From positions 434,001-498,000 of the forward strand of contig CAVZTE010000005.1 in the NCBI GenBank assembly GCA_963778165.1: a DNA stretch of 64,000 nucleotides. The letters run 5' to 3'. Source of the stretch: Bog-756 sp963778165. Its GTDB lineage: Bacteria; Actinomycetota; Acidimicrobiia; Acidimicrobiales; RAAP-2. This document shows, piece after piece, positions 35,550 through 44,625 of the stretch. Positions within the stretch are counted from its first letter, which is position 1, and each line of letters opens with the position of its first letter. A program made the translations under genes and the position numbers. The notes beneath the pieces are model-generated. The model was not told the origin of the DNA and searched no databases. It was given only the letters and a program-made list of their open reading frames with translations.

Positions 35550-36334
35550 GGCTGGGTGAGCAGGCCGGCCGGGGCCGCCACCAACTCCACGGCGTCGTTG
35601 TAGCCGAGGAGCCGCCACCGGTCACCGTCGACCTCCCAGGTGGTCATGGAGGCGTGCCCGGTCCGTAGTTGGAGCCGGGCCCCGTCGAGGCCCCTGGCCA
35701 CCGGCAGCTTGGCCAACAGTGAGGCCTCGATCACGCCGGCATGGCAGGCCACCACCACCAACTGGCCCGGGTGGGCCGCCGCCACCAGGTCCAGGCTCTC
35801 CGCCACCCGGTTGACGAAGCCGGTCCAGCTCTCCCCGCCCGGGGCGATGGGCTGGTCCGGATCGGTGTCCCAGTCGAGGGCGCCGAACCGGTCGGCGAAC
35901 TCGGCCCAGGACAGCCCGTCGGCCTCCCCGGGGTGGAGCTCGCACAGGCCGCACTCCTGGATGACCTCGGGGCCGGGCCCGGTGCCCGCCGCCACCAGGG
36001 CCGGAGCCAGCAGCTGAGCGGTCTCGACGGCCCGGGGCAGCACGCTGGCATAGAGGGCGTCGGTCCCGGCCAGCTCCCCGGTGGCCAGCAACCGGTCGCG
36101 CAGCCCGATGACCTGTCGTCGGCCGCGCTCGGTCAGCCCTTCACACCCCCGCCGGCCCCCGCACACGCCGGACACGTTGCACACCGCCTCGCCGTGACGG
36201 ACCAGCACCATCCGGGTGGCCCCGATGGGCGGCCGGGCCCCCATGGTGCGGATGCCGTAGGGGGGCGGCGTGGCCGGCTCCCGGCCGTCGCCCGCTCCGG
36301 ACAGGGCGTCGAACCCCCCGCTCCCGTTGCTCAC
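35537..36334 (-). CDS. Histidine phosphatase superfamily protein (phosphoglycerate mutase-like)
   Basis: The 265-residue product contains the RHG motif LVRHGEAVCNVSG with catalytic His, and CHAGVIEASL with the second conserved His. The spacing and EcGLCELHPGEADG-type middle part fit the broad-specificity phosphatase branch rather than true glycolytic mutase. About 35 residues precede the core. The substrate is unknown. GTG 36334 overlaps the stop of the VWA gene (GTGA), and its own end overlaps the convergent secreted-protein gene by 13 bases. Confidence 0.82.
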   Translation of the reverse strand: MSNGSGGFDALSGAGDGREPATPPPYGIRTMGARPPIGATRMVLVRHGEAVCNVSGVCGGRRGCEGLTERGRRQVIGLRDRLLATGELAGTDALYASVLPRAVETAQLLAPALVAAGTGPGPEVIQECGLCELHPGEADGLSWAEFADRFGALDWDTDPDQPIAPGGESWTGFVNRVAESLDLVAAAHPGQLVVVACHAGVIEASLLAKLPVARGLDGARLQLRTGHASMTTWEVDGDRWRLLGYNDAVELVAAPAGLLTQPQQA

Positions 36335-37822
36335 GCCAGCTCGCCCACGAAGTGCTCGAGTTGGCGCAGGGTGCGGCACTCGACCACCTCGTCGCAGTGG
36401 ACGGCGTACTCGCCCACGATGGAGTCGCCCGAGTCCCAGTAGGCCCGGGGCTCGGGATTGAGCCAGTAGACATGGCGGGCCCGGGCCTGCAGCTCCTTGA
36501 CCACCCAGGCCTGGGAGGCGTGGTAGTTGTTGCGGGCATCGCCCAGCAGCAGCACGCTGGTCCGCGGCGTGATCTCCTCACCCCACCGCTCCCAGAACAC
36601 GGTGAGGGCGTGCCCGTAGTCGGAGTGGCCGTCCACCCAGATGACATCGGCCTCGGTGTTGATGCGGTGCACGGCATCGGAGGGATCGTCGGCCCCCTCG
36701 AAGAACCGGCTGACCTCGTCGATGCCGTCGATGAACACGAAGCTGCGCACCTTGGAGAACTGGGTGCTGATGGCGTGCACCAGGTGCAGGGTGAACCGGG
36801 CGAAGGACGCCACCGACCCCGAGATGTCGGCGATGACCACGATCTCGGGCTTGGACGGCCGGGGGTACCGGAACTTGGGGTCGACCGGCACCCCGCCGGT
36901 GGACAGGGAGTGGCGGACGGTGGACCGGAAGTCCAGCGGTCCCTTGCGCCCGTGCCGCCGCTTGCGGGCCAGCCGCACGGCCAGCTTGCGCGACAGCGGC
37001 TGGAGGGACTTGCGCAGGGCCACCAGCTCGTCGCGGGTGGCGTGCATCACGTCGATGTCCTCGGGCAGCGGTTTGCGCAACGACTTGGCCAGGGCTTCGC
37101 TGCCGCGGTCGGCCACCAGGCGACGGCGGATCTCGTCCTCGATCTCCCGCCGTAGCTCGTCGATGCGGGACTGGTACTCGTCGCGCAGCAGCCGCTCCTC
37201 CAGGGAGGTGAGCGGGGCTGCCGGTTCGCCCGGGCCCGGCGGGACGTCATGGGGCGAGGGAGCTGTCGAGCGGGCCTGGTCCACCAGGCGTTCCAGCACC
37301 CGTTCCAGATCGAGGTTCCGCAGGGTGCGGTAGAGGTAGTAGGTCCCACCCACCGGCCGCCCGGCCTCCATGCCGGCATAGCGGGACACCGCCTGGCGGG
37401 CCACCGCCGCCACCATGGCGTGGTTGGCTCCGAGCAGGGCCTTGTACAACAGGTCGGCCAGCTCCTCGGGGGTCATGCCCTCTTGCCCTCCCCCACCGCC
37501 GCCGCGGCCCTGGCCCCGCCGGTCACCCGAGCCGGCCGCCCCTTCCGACTGGGGGTCCTGGGCTTCGGGCAGGCTCGGAGTCGCCCCCGTCTATCTGGTA
37601 GCCCGGGCCCCGCAGCGAGAAGTAGATCTCGAAGGCCGTCTCGTAGGCCCGCCAGTGCGACGACGTCTTCACCAGGCTGGCCCCGAGGGTGTACTTGATG
37701 GCCTCCCGGTCGTCCATGGGGACGTGGGTCAGGGCCTCGGCGGCGTCGAGGTGTTCGGTGAGCGACACCGGGATACCGGCAGCCCTCAGTTCGGCGACGA
37801 AGCCGGTCAGGAGATCGAGCAT
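36331..37822 (-). CDS. VWA-domain protein of the CoxE-like type (frameshifted)
   Basis: The N-terminal part starts at ATG 37822 (MLDLLTGFVAELRAAGIPVS, then a region rich in helices). The rest, from QDPQSEGAAGSG through a Gly-rich linker to MTPEELADLLYKAL and a VWA domain, is in another frame. The VWA domain shows the metal-binding MIDAS start DISGS, TxV(L) strand VLLLGDARNNYH and a C-terminal LNPEP. The second frame has a TAG at 37591-37593, so the switch lies between there and 37523; a run of five G at about 37585 is the likely spot (one extra base). Related genes encode this as one polypeptide. The gene next to MoxR suggests a chaperone pair acting on an unidentified client. Confidence 0.82.
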
Positions 37823-37837
37823 GGACGGCGGCGCGGG

Positions 37838-38776
37838 TCAGTCCGGGGATTCCACCCCGGCCAACTCCTTGGCTGCCCGGTCGATGTCTGATTGGTACTT
37901 CAACAGGATGTGCAAGGTGTCCCGGGCCTGCTCGGCGTCGATCGACTCCACCCCCAACACCACCAGGGTCCGGGCCCAGTCCAGGGTCTCCGAGACCGAC
38001 GGGTCCTTCTTGAGGTCCAGGGTCCGGATGGAGCGAACGATCCGGGCCACCTGGTCGGCCAGGGCCTGGCTGATGCCCGGCACCCGGGTCTCGATGATGG
38101 CCCGCTCCCGGTCCAGCTGCGGGTAGTCGATGTGGAGGTAGAGGCAGCGCCGCTTGAGGGCCTCGGAGAGCTCGCGGGTGTTGTTGGAGGTCAGGAAGAC
38201 CAGCGGGATCTGGGTGGCCCGCACCGTGCCCAGCTCGGGGATGGACACCTGGTACTCGGAGAGGATCTCCAACAGCAGGGCCTCGGTCTCCAGCTCCACC
38301 CGGTCCACCTCGTCGACCAGCAGGACCACCGGGTCGGGCGAGCGGATGGCCTCGAGCAACGGCCGGGCCAGCAGGAACTCCTCGGAGAAGATGTCCTCTT
38401 CCAGCTCCTGCCAGGTCTGGCCGGAGTCGGCCTGGATGCGCAACAGCTGCTTCTTGTAGTTCCACTCGTAGAGGGCCTTGGACTCGTCGAGGCCCTCGTA
38501 GCACTGGAGGCGGATCAGCCGGCTGCCGGTCAGGCGGGCCACCGACTTGGCCAACTCGGTCTTGCCGGTGCCGGCCGGGCCCTCCACCAGAACCGGCTTG
38601 GCCAGCCGGTCGGCCAGGAACACCACCCCGGCGATCCCGTCGTCGGCCAGGTACTGCACGTCGGCCAGTCCGCTGCGGACGGCGGCGATGGACTCGAACC
38701 GGGGGGGCCCGGCCACCGGAAAGCCGGAGGAGATCTCGGAGGTAGCGGCGCCCGGGGCCACTTCGGACCCGGTCAT
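37838..38776 (-). CDS. MoxR-family AAA ATPase
   Basis: AAA+ ATPase of the MoxR/CoxD type, which together with a VWA protein usually inserts cofactors or remodels a client protein. The 312-residue product has Walker A GPAGTGKT, Walker B LLVDEVDRVE, the sensor SNNTRELSEALKRRC and a C-terminal lid. ATG 38776 overlaps the proA stop (ATGA). The VWA gene begins 15 bases after its stop, so the MoxR and VWA proteins are almost certainly made together. No obvious dehydrogenase client is in the window. Confidence 0.9.
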   Translation of the reverse strand: MTGSEVAPGAATSEISSGFPVAGPPRFESIAAVRSGLADVQYLADDGIAGVVFLADRLAKPVLVEGPAGTGKTELAKSVARLTGSRLIRLQCYEGLDESKALYEWNYKKQLLRIQADSGQTWQELEEDIFSEEFLLARPLLEAIRSPDPVVLLVDEVDRVELETEALLLEILSEYQVSIPELGTVRATQIPLVFLTSNNTRELSEALKRRCLYLHIDYPQLDRERAIIETRVPGISQALADQVARIVRSIRTLDLKKDPSVSETLDWARTLVVLGVESIDAEQARDTLHILLKYQSDIDRAAKELAGVESPD

Positions 38777-40026
38777 GCCCGCACCTGCCCGTTGCCGGTC
38801 ACCACGTACTTGACCGAGGTCAGCTCCCGCAGCCCCATCGGGCCCCGGGCGTGCAGCTTCTGGGTGGAGATGCCGATCTCCGCCCCCAGGCCCAGCTGCT
38901 CGCCGTCGATGAACCGGGTGGAGGCGTTGACCAACACCGCGGCGGCGTCCACCTCCTCGGTGAACCGGTTGGCGGCGGCCAGGTCCGAGGTCACGATGGC
39001 CTCGGAGTGGCCCGATCCGAACCGGTCGATGTGGTCGATGGCCCCGCCGAGGTCCTCGACCACCGCCACCGACAAGGTGGGCCCGAGGAACTCGGTGGCG
39101 AAGTCCTCCTCGGTGGCCTCGGCGATGTCGGGTAGGACCGACCGGGTGGCGGCGTCACCCAGCAGGGTCACCCCGTCGAGGGCCGCGGCCACCCGGGGCA
39201 GGAAGGCCGGGGCCACCGCCCGGTGGACCAGCAGGCTCTCGGCGCTGTTGCAGACGCCGGGGCGGTGGGTCTTGGCGTTGACCACGATGGACTCGGCCAT
39301 GGACAGGTCGGCCGAGGCGTCCACGTAGACGTGGCAGTTGCCGGCCCCGTCGATGACGTAGGGCACCGTGGCGTGCTCCAGTACCGAGGCCAGCAGCGAC
39401 GGCCCTCCCCGCGGGATCAGGCAGTCGATGAACCCGTCGAGTTGCATGAACTCCACCGCGGACTCCCGGCTGGTGTCCTCCACCAGGGCCACGGCGTCGG
39501 CTGGGAGCCCCGCTTTGTCCAGGCCCTCCCGCAGGACGGCGGTGATGGCCATGTTGGAGGAGATGGCCGACGACGAGCCCCGCAGGAGCACGGCGTTGCC
39601 CGACTTGAGACAGAGGCCGGCGGCGTCACTGGTCACGTTGGGCCGGTTCTCGTAGATGATCCCGATGACCCCCAGCGGGGCCCGCACCCGCTCCACCCGC
39701 AGGCCGTTGGGGCGGACCCACCCCTCGACCACCTCGCCCACCGGGTCGGCCAGAGCGGCCACCTTGCGCAGACCGTCGGCCATGGCCGACAACCGCCCGT
39801 TGATCCGGAGCCGGTCGAGGGAGGTGGCATCGGCCCCGGACTCCTCGGCCCGCCGGACGTCGGTGGCGTTGGCCTCGAGGATCCGGTCGGCGTGCACCAT
39901 GAGCAGGTCGGCGGCCTGTCGCACGGCCTCGTCCCGGGCGGCCGAGGACGACCGGGAGATCACCCGACCGGCGGCCACGGCGCGGCGGGCCAGGTCGATC
40001 ATCGCAGGAGAAGGGGTCGATGTCAC
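38773..40026 (-). CDS. proA: Gamma-glutamyl phosphate reductase
   Basis: NADPH-dependent second step of proline synthesis. The product (about 417 residues) has GVIGIIYENRPNVTSDAAGL, SGNAVLLRGSSSAISSN, the catalytic Cys in HRPGVCNSAE, and the C-terminal GLRELTSVKYVVTGNG. GTG 40026 is chosen because TACGCT lies 6 bases upstream; GTG 40053 and ATG 40002 are in frame. proB is on the same strand 569 bases upstream, separated by a kinase gene on the opposite strand. Confidence 0.95.
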   Translation of the reverse strand: MTSTPSPAMIDLARRAVAAGRVISRSSSAARDEAVRQAADLLMVHADRILEANATDVRRAEESGADATSLDRLRINGRLSAMADGLRKVAALADPVGEVVEGWVRPNGLRVERVRAPLGVIGIIYENRPNVTSDAAGLCLKSGNAVLLRGSSSAISSNMAITAVLREGLDKAGLPADAVALVEDTSRESAVEFMQLDGFIDCLIPRGGPSLLASVLEHATVPYVIDGAGNCHVYVDASADLSMAESIVVNAKTHRPGVCNSAESLLVHRAVAPAFLPRVAAALDGVTLLGDAATRSVLPDIAEATEEDFATEFLGPTLSVAVVEDLGGAIDHIDRFGSGHSEAIVTSDLAAANRFTEEVDAAAVLVNASTRFIDGEQLGLGAEIGISTQKLHARGPMGLRELTSVKYVVTGNGQVRA

Positions 40027-40032
40027 CGTGTC

Positions 40033-40038
40033 AGCGTA
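40033..40038 (-). promoter_or_regulatory. Putative -10 box, leaderless proA transcript
   Basis: TACGCT on the minus strand ends 6 bases before GTG 40026. Confidence 0.5.
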
Positions 40039-40127
40039 CTTCCCGGGGTTCACACCCCGACGCGCCGGGAGGGGGGACCGGTCCCATGGCCCGGGCGACC
40101 CGATCGTCGGCGTACCATCATCGGACC

Positions 40128-40586
40128 GTGCATGTGCTGATCACCGGGGTCTCCGGCTCGGGGAAGTCCTCCCTGGTCCATGAGTTGCGGGGGCGGGGCC
40201 TGGTGGCCTTCGACGCTGACGATGACGGATTCACCCGGCCCGGTCCCGACGGTGCCTGGCCGTGGCGGGTGGACCTGGTGCAGCAACTCCTCGACCATCA
40301 CCGGGGGCGACTGCTCTTCTTCGCCGGCTGCTCCGACCAGCAGGCCCGACTCCCCTTCGACCACCGGGTCCTCCTGACCGCGCCGGTCGACCTGATCGTC
40401 GAGCGGCTGCGGACACGGACCACCAACCCCTACGGCCGGGACCCGCTGGAGGCGGACCGGATCCTTTCCGAGATGGCTTGGGTCGTCCCCCTCCTGGAGG
40501 CGTCGGCCGACCTCACGGTCGAGACCACCGTGCCGGTGGGCGAGGTGGCCGACACGGTGCTGGCCGCTCTACTCCCCCGTCCGTAG
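40128..40586 (+). CDS. Small P-loop kinase-like protein
   Basis: The 152-residue product starts VHVLITGVSGSGKSSL, a Walker A loop with Gly12-Lys13-Ser14, followed by FDADDDGF (possible Walker B/substrate site) and RLRTRTTNPYGRDP. The size and layout resemble shikimate or nucleoside kinases, but I cannot assign a substrate. GTG 40128 has TACCAT 9 bases upstream. It lies alone on the plus strand between convergent proB (stop 8 bases away) and divergent proA. Confidence 0.75.
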   Translation: MHVLITGVSGSGKSSLVHELRGRGLVAFDADDDGFTRPGPDGAWPWRVDLVQQLLDHHRGRLLFFAGCSDQQARLPFDHRVLLTAPVDLIVERLRTRTTNPYGRDPLEADRILSEMAWVVPLLEASADLTVETTVPVGEVADTVLAALLPRP

Positions 40587-40594
40587 CGGAGCGG

Positions 40595-41722
40595 TCAGTC
40601 CAGCACCACCATGTCGTCCCGGTGCACCACTTCGCGGGAGGCCTCCTCCGGTAGTTCGTCGGACCGGCGGCCGGCCCACTGGGCCACCGCGGCGGCGTCC
40701 TGGCGCACCAGCCCCTTGGCGAACACCACCCCGTCGGGCCCGGCGATCTCCACCGCATCATCGACACCGAAGGTCCCCTGGGCCGAGACCACGCCGGCCG
40801 GCAGCAGCGAGCGCCCTCCCTCCACCAGGGCCCGCCGGGCCCCGGCGTCGACCACGATGGTCCCGGCCGCGCCCACGGCGAAGGCGATCCACAGCTTGCG
40901 GGCCGACAGCCGGCGGCTCTGAGGCCGGAACCGGGTCCCCACCCCGGGAGCCGACCCGGTCACCGCGGCCAGCACCCCGGGCCGGGAGGCGTCGGCGATC
41001 ACCGCCTCCACCCCGGACCACACGGCCATCTTGGCCGCGGCCAGCTTCGAGGCCATGCCGCCGCTCCCCAGGGCGGTGCCCGGGCCGCCGGCCAGGCGTT
41101 CGAGCTCGTGGTCGATCTCCACCACCTCTTCGATGAGCGATCCCCCATCGGTCCGGCGGGGGTCCTCGGTCAGCAGCCCGGGGGTGTCGGTCAACAACAC
41201 CAGGAGCTCCGCCCCCACCAGGTGGGCCACCAGGGCGGCCAGGCGGTCGTTGTCCCCGAACCGGATCTCCTCGTCGGCCACGGCGTCGTTCTCGTTGACC
41301 ACCGGGACCACCCCCAGCTCCAGCAGCCGGGACAAGGTCTGGCGGGCGTGGAGGTACTGGCTCCGGTGCACGAAGTCCAGCGGGGCCAGCAGCACCTGTC
41401 CGGCCAGGAGCCCCCGCCGCTCCAGAGCCTCACTCCACACCTGCATCAGCCGGGGCTGGCCCACCGCCGCCACCGCCTGCAGGGTGGCCAGGTCCGAGGG
41501 GCGGGGTCGGTCGGGGGCCAGGGTGGTCCAGCCGGCCGAGATGGCCCCCGAGCTCACCACCACCACCCGCAGGCCGGCGGCCCGGGCCTCGGCCACCTCC
41601 CCGCTGAGCTGGTCGATGACTTCGCCGTCCACCCGGCCCGAACCCGCGGTGACCGAGGAGGACCCGACCTTGACCACCACCGTGCGGGTGGCCGCCGTGG
41701 TCCGGGAGCCGTCGGCGGTCAC
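40595..41722 (-). CDS. proB: Glutamate 5-kinase
   Basis: First step of proline synthesis. The 375-residue product has the amino-acid-kinase fold (VVVKVGSSSVTAGSG, VVSSGAISAGW, FGDNDRLAALVAHLV), with a C-terminal PUA domain (SLLPAGVVSAQGTFGVDDAVEIA). GTG 41722 overlaps the obg stop (GTGA), so it is translated with obg. Confidence 0.95.
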   Translation of the reverse strand: MTADGSRTTAATRTVVVKVGSSSVTAGSGRVDGEVIDQLSGEVAEARAAGLRVVVVSSGAISAGWTTLAPDRPRPSDLATLQAVAAVGQPRLMQVWSEALERRGLLAGQVLLAPLDFVHRSQYLHARQTLSRLLELGVVPVVNENDAVADEEIRFGDNDRLAALVAHLVGAELLVLLTDTPGLLTEDPRRTDGGSLIEEVVEIDHELERLAGGPGTALGSGGMASKLAAAKMAVWSGVEAVIADASRPGVLAAVTGSAPGVGTRFRPQSRRLSARKLWIAFAVGAAGTIVVDAGARRALVEGGRSLLPAGVVSAQGTFGVDDAVEIAGPDGVVFAKGLVRQDAAAVAQWAGRRSDELPEEASREVVHRDDMVVLD

Positions 41723-43042
41723 GACCGGCGGCGTCGGCCGCCGCCGTCACCGGTGAACTCGGGCTGATCCCGGTACCAGGTGAAGGACAGCTCGCCGATG
41801 TGGACCAGGTCGCCGTCGCGGGCCCCGGCCCGGGCCAGGGCCCGGTCCACGCCCAGCCGGCGCAGCCGGCCCTGCACGTAGTCGGCGGCCTCGTCGGTGG
41901 TGACGTCGTTGAGGGCCACGGCCCGCTCGGCCACCTTGCCCTCGACCCGGAAGGTCCCCTCCCCGATCCGCTCCACCGTGAACCCCTCGGGCAGGGGCCG
42001 GTGGATCACGATGGCCCCCTCGTCCTCAGGAGCTTCCGCCCGGGCCGCCGCCACCAGACCGGTCAACTTGCCCACCAGGAGGTCGATGCCCTGACCGGTC
42101 ACCGCCGAGATGGCCACGTCCGGGGTGAGCTCCCCGAAGCCCGGTGCGGGATCGTCGGGATGGTCGGAGAAGGTCCCGGCCATGTCGATCTTGGACCCCA
42201 CCACCAGGCGGGGCCGGTCCACCAGGTCCGGTTGGTAGCGGCGGAGCTCGTCGAGCAGAACCCGGTACTGCTCGGCCGGGGGGACCCCGGTGACCGGGTC
42301 CAGCTCCACCAGGACCACCAGCACCCGGGCCCGGGTGATGTGGCGGAGGAACTGGTGCCCGAGGCCCTTGCCCTCGGCGGCCCCTTCCACCAGCCCGGGG
42401 ATGTCAGCCACGGTGAAGGTGGAGTCGTCGCCGGCCCGTACCACCCCCAGGTGGGGCTCGAGGGTGGTGAAGGGGTAGTCGGCGATCTTGGGCTTGGCCG
42501 CCGAGATCCGCGAGATGAGCGTGCTCTTGCCCACATTGGGGAACCCCACCAGGGCCACGTCGGCCACCAGGGCCAGCTCCAGGTCGTACCACTGCTCGTG
42601 GCCCTTCTCCCCCTGCTCGGCGAAGGCCGGGGCCCGCCGGCGGTTGGTCAGGAAGCTGGCGTTGCCCCGCCCGCCCCGGCCCCCCTCGCCGGCCAGCCAC
42701 CGGTCACCCGGCCGGACCAGGTCCACCAGCACCTTGGCGTCGGCGCCCCGGGCCCGGGTGCCCACCGGCACCGGCACTTCCAGGTCGTCGCCGCGGGCCC
42801 CGTGCTTCTTCTTCCCGCCCCCGTGCCCGCCGTTGCCGCCCCGGCGGTGGGGATGGTCGCGGAAGCCCAGGAGGGACGGATTGGTTGTTGGTGGCCACCA
42901 GCCACACGTCGCCGCCCCGGCCGCCGTCGCCCCCGTCAGGGCCGCCTTTGTCCACATGGGCCTCCCGGCGAAACGCCACCGCGCCGGCCCCACCGTCGCC
43001 CGCTTTCACATGGAGTTGCGCCTCATCGACGAAGCCGGGCAT
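41719..43042 (-). CDS. obg: Obg/CgtA GTPase (frameshifted)
   Basis: Ribosome-associated GTPase needed for 50S maturation and growth control. The N-terminal Gly-rich Obg fold (MPGFVDEAQLHVKAGDGGAG to DVWLVATNN) is in one frame; from about 42880 the rest (LLGFRDHPHRRGGNGG, GFPNVGKST, DIPGLVEGAAEGKGLG, SKIDMA, then the OCT domain) is in the next, as if one base were inserted in the ACCAACAACCAATCC stretch (about 42879-42893). Obg is essential, so I treat it as intact. ATG 43042 has TAGGAT 6 bases upstream. The stop overlaps the proB start. Confidence 0.9.
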
Positions 43043-43048
43043 CCCCCG

Positions 43049-43054
43049 ATCCTA
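43049..43054 (-). promoter_or_regulatory. Putative -10 box, leaderless obg transcript
   Basis: TAGGAT on the minus strand ends 6 bases before ATG 43042. Confidence 0.5.
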
Positions 43055-43090
43055 CCGATCGGGGCTCCGGTGCCCGCAGAAACCGCCTGT

Positions 43091-43900
43091 TCAGACCGGG
43101 ATCAGCACCGTTTGGCGGAGGTTGGCCACCGACCCGGTGACCCCGAGCACCCCGGCCAGCTCGTCATAGCTGCCGTACCGGCTCCGGATGGTGGCTAGGA
43201 ACTCCTCCATGGTCTCCGGCATGACCTGGAGGACCGCCGGGGCATGGCGCTCGACCTCCTCGGCCGCGTCGGGGTACTCGGCCTTGAGGTGCTCGAGCAG
43301 CCGGACCATGGCCGCGGCGCTGATGGCGTAGTCGGCCACGATGGTCTCGTCGGGCACGCCCAAAAAGGCCAGGATGAGGGCGGACAGCACCCCGGTCCGG
43401 TCCTTGCCGGCGCTGCAGTGGAACACCGCGGGCAGCGATCCCTCCTCGCCCAGGACCTCGAAGGCCCTGGTCAGAGCGGGTGCTCCTTGGGCCACCATCT
43501 CCACGTAGCGCCGGGCCACATAGCCGGCCTCCCGCCACGACGGCAGCTCCTCGGTGGAGGGGAGGACATCGGTCAGGGGTAGGTCCACATAGCGCACCGG
43601 GACCTGGTCGACAGGGAAGCGTCCGCGTTGCTCGGCCTCGTCCACCGTGCGGAGATCGATGACCGTGGACACCCCGAGCCCCATGAGCTGGGCGTGGTCG
43701 GCGGGGCTCAGTCGGTGCAGGCCGTCGGCGCGGAACAGGCGGCGCCAGGCGGTCTGGTGGCCGTCGGCGGTGCGATAGCCCCCCAGGTCCCGGAAGTTGA
43801 CGCACCCGTCGAAGGCCAGGGTCCGGCTGGGCTCGGACCCTGCGGAGGAGTCGCCTTCGGAAGGGTCGGGGTGGGACGGGACGACACCGGTGGCAGCCAT
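43091..43900 (-). CDS. Tyrosine-protein phosphatase-like protein (PtpB/DSP type)
   Basis: The 269-residue product has the Cys-phosphatase loop HCSAGKDRTG (Cys162, Arg168), FRDLGGYRTADG near the N-terminus and a long helical lid after the loop, as in mycobacterial PtpB-like enzymes that accept phosphotyrosine, phosphoserine or phosphoinositides. ATG 43900 is supported by TACGCT 7 bases upstream. It sits between obg and rpmA. Confidence 0.88.
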   Translation of the reverse strand: MAATGVVPSHPDPSEGDSSAGSEPSRTLAFDGCVNFRDLGGYRTADGHQTAWRRLFRADGLHRLSPADHAQLMGLGVSTVIDLRTVDEAEQRGRFPVDQVPVRYVDLPLTDVLPSTEELPSWREAGYVARRYVEMVAQGAPALTRAFEVLGEEGSLPAVFHCSAGKDRTGVLSALILAFLGVPDETIVADYAISAAAMVRLLEHLKAEYPDAAEEVERHAPAVLQVMPETMEEFLATIRSRYGSYDELAGVLGVTGSVANLRQTVLIPV

Positions 43901-43907
43901 GGTGCGG

Positions 43908-43913
43908 AGCGTA
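43908..43913 (-). promoter_or_regulatory. Putative -10 box, leaderless phosphatase transcript
   Basis: TACGCT on the minus strand ends 7 bases before ATG 43900. Confidence 0.5.
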
Positions 43914-43944
43914 CCGGTAGCGCCGGGGTTCCCAATGGGCGGGC

Positions 43945-43964
43945 ACCGCGCCGGGAGGCGCGGT
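43945..43964 (-). terminator. 8-bp hairpin downstream of rpmA
   Basis: ACCGCGCC and GGCGCGGT form a perfect 8-bp stem with a 4-base loop, 45 bases after the rpmA stop. No U-tract follows; likely a U-less terminator ending the rne-rplU-rpmA transcript. Confidence 0.6.
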
Positions 43965-44009
43965 CGGAAGAATCAGTGCAGACCGACCGGTCGGGCCGGC
44001 CGGGACGGA

Positions 44010-44264
44010 TCAGTCCGGGGCGACTACGTCTACCAGCTTGCGGCCCTTGCGACTGGAGAACTGCACCGTGCCGTCGGCCAGGGCGAACAGGGTGTCGTCG
44101 CCCCCGAGGCCCACGTTGTCCCCGGGGTGGAACTTGGTGCCGCGCTGGCGGACCAGGATGGCCCCGGCCCGCACCTCGGTGCCGCCGAAGGCCTTGACCC
44201 CGAGTCGCTGGGCGTTGGAATCCCGGCCGTTGCGGGTGGAACCGCCACCTTTGGTCTTGGACAT
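44010..44264 (-). CDS. rpmA: 50S ribosomal protein L27
   Basis: 84-residue L27, near the peptidyl transferase centre. It begins MSKTKGGGSTRNGRDSN and has VRQRGTKFHPGDNVGLGGDD, both hallmarks. ATG 44264 is chosen because AAGGAG lies 9 bases upstream; the frame is open further. It follows rplU by 20 bases. Confidence 0.96.
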   Translation of the reverse strand: MSKTKGGGSTRNGRDSNAQRLGVKAFGGTEVRAGAILVRQRGTKFHPGDNVGLGGDDTLFALADGTVQFSSRKGRKLVDVVAPD

Positions 44265-44284
44265 CTCCGAGTGCTCCTTGTGCT

Positions 44285-44599
44285 CTAGCTCGCCGCGCTG
44301 ATCGAGGTGATGGCGATGGTCGAGTACCGCTGGCGGTGACCCCACCGGGTGCTCTGGTTGGACTTGTTCTTGTAGGTGAAGCCCCGGATCTTCGGGCCGA
44401 GCTCCTCCCCCACCACCTTGGCGGTGACCGAGGACCCGGCCAGCTGGGCCGGGGTGGCCAGGACGGTCCCGCCGTCGACCAGCAGGACCGGCTCGAAGCG
44501 CACCTCCGCCCCGGGAGCCTCCCCCAACAGCTCCACGCGGAGCGTCTGGCCCTCGGCCACGCGCTCCTGCTTGCCTCCGGTTCTGATCACGGCGTACAT
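44285..44599 (-). CDS. rplU: 50S ribosomal protein L21
   Basis: 104-residue L21 with MYAVIRTGGKQERVAEGQ and the C-terminal KNKSNQSTRWGHRQRYSTI, where L21 binds 23S rRNA. In the standard rplU-rpmA pair and directly after the RNase E/G gene. TAGAGT 9 bases upstream might give it an extra promoter. Confidence 0.96.
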   Translation of the reverse strand: MYAVIRTGGKQERVAEGQTLRVELLGEAPGAEVRFEPVLLVDGGTVLATPAQLAGSSVTAKVVGEELGPKIRGFTYKNKSNQSTRWGHRQRYSTIAITSISAAS

Positions 44600-44625
44600 A
44601 GGGATGCCACTCTACTACAGCTGCT

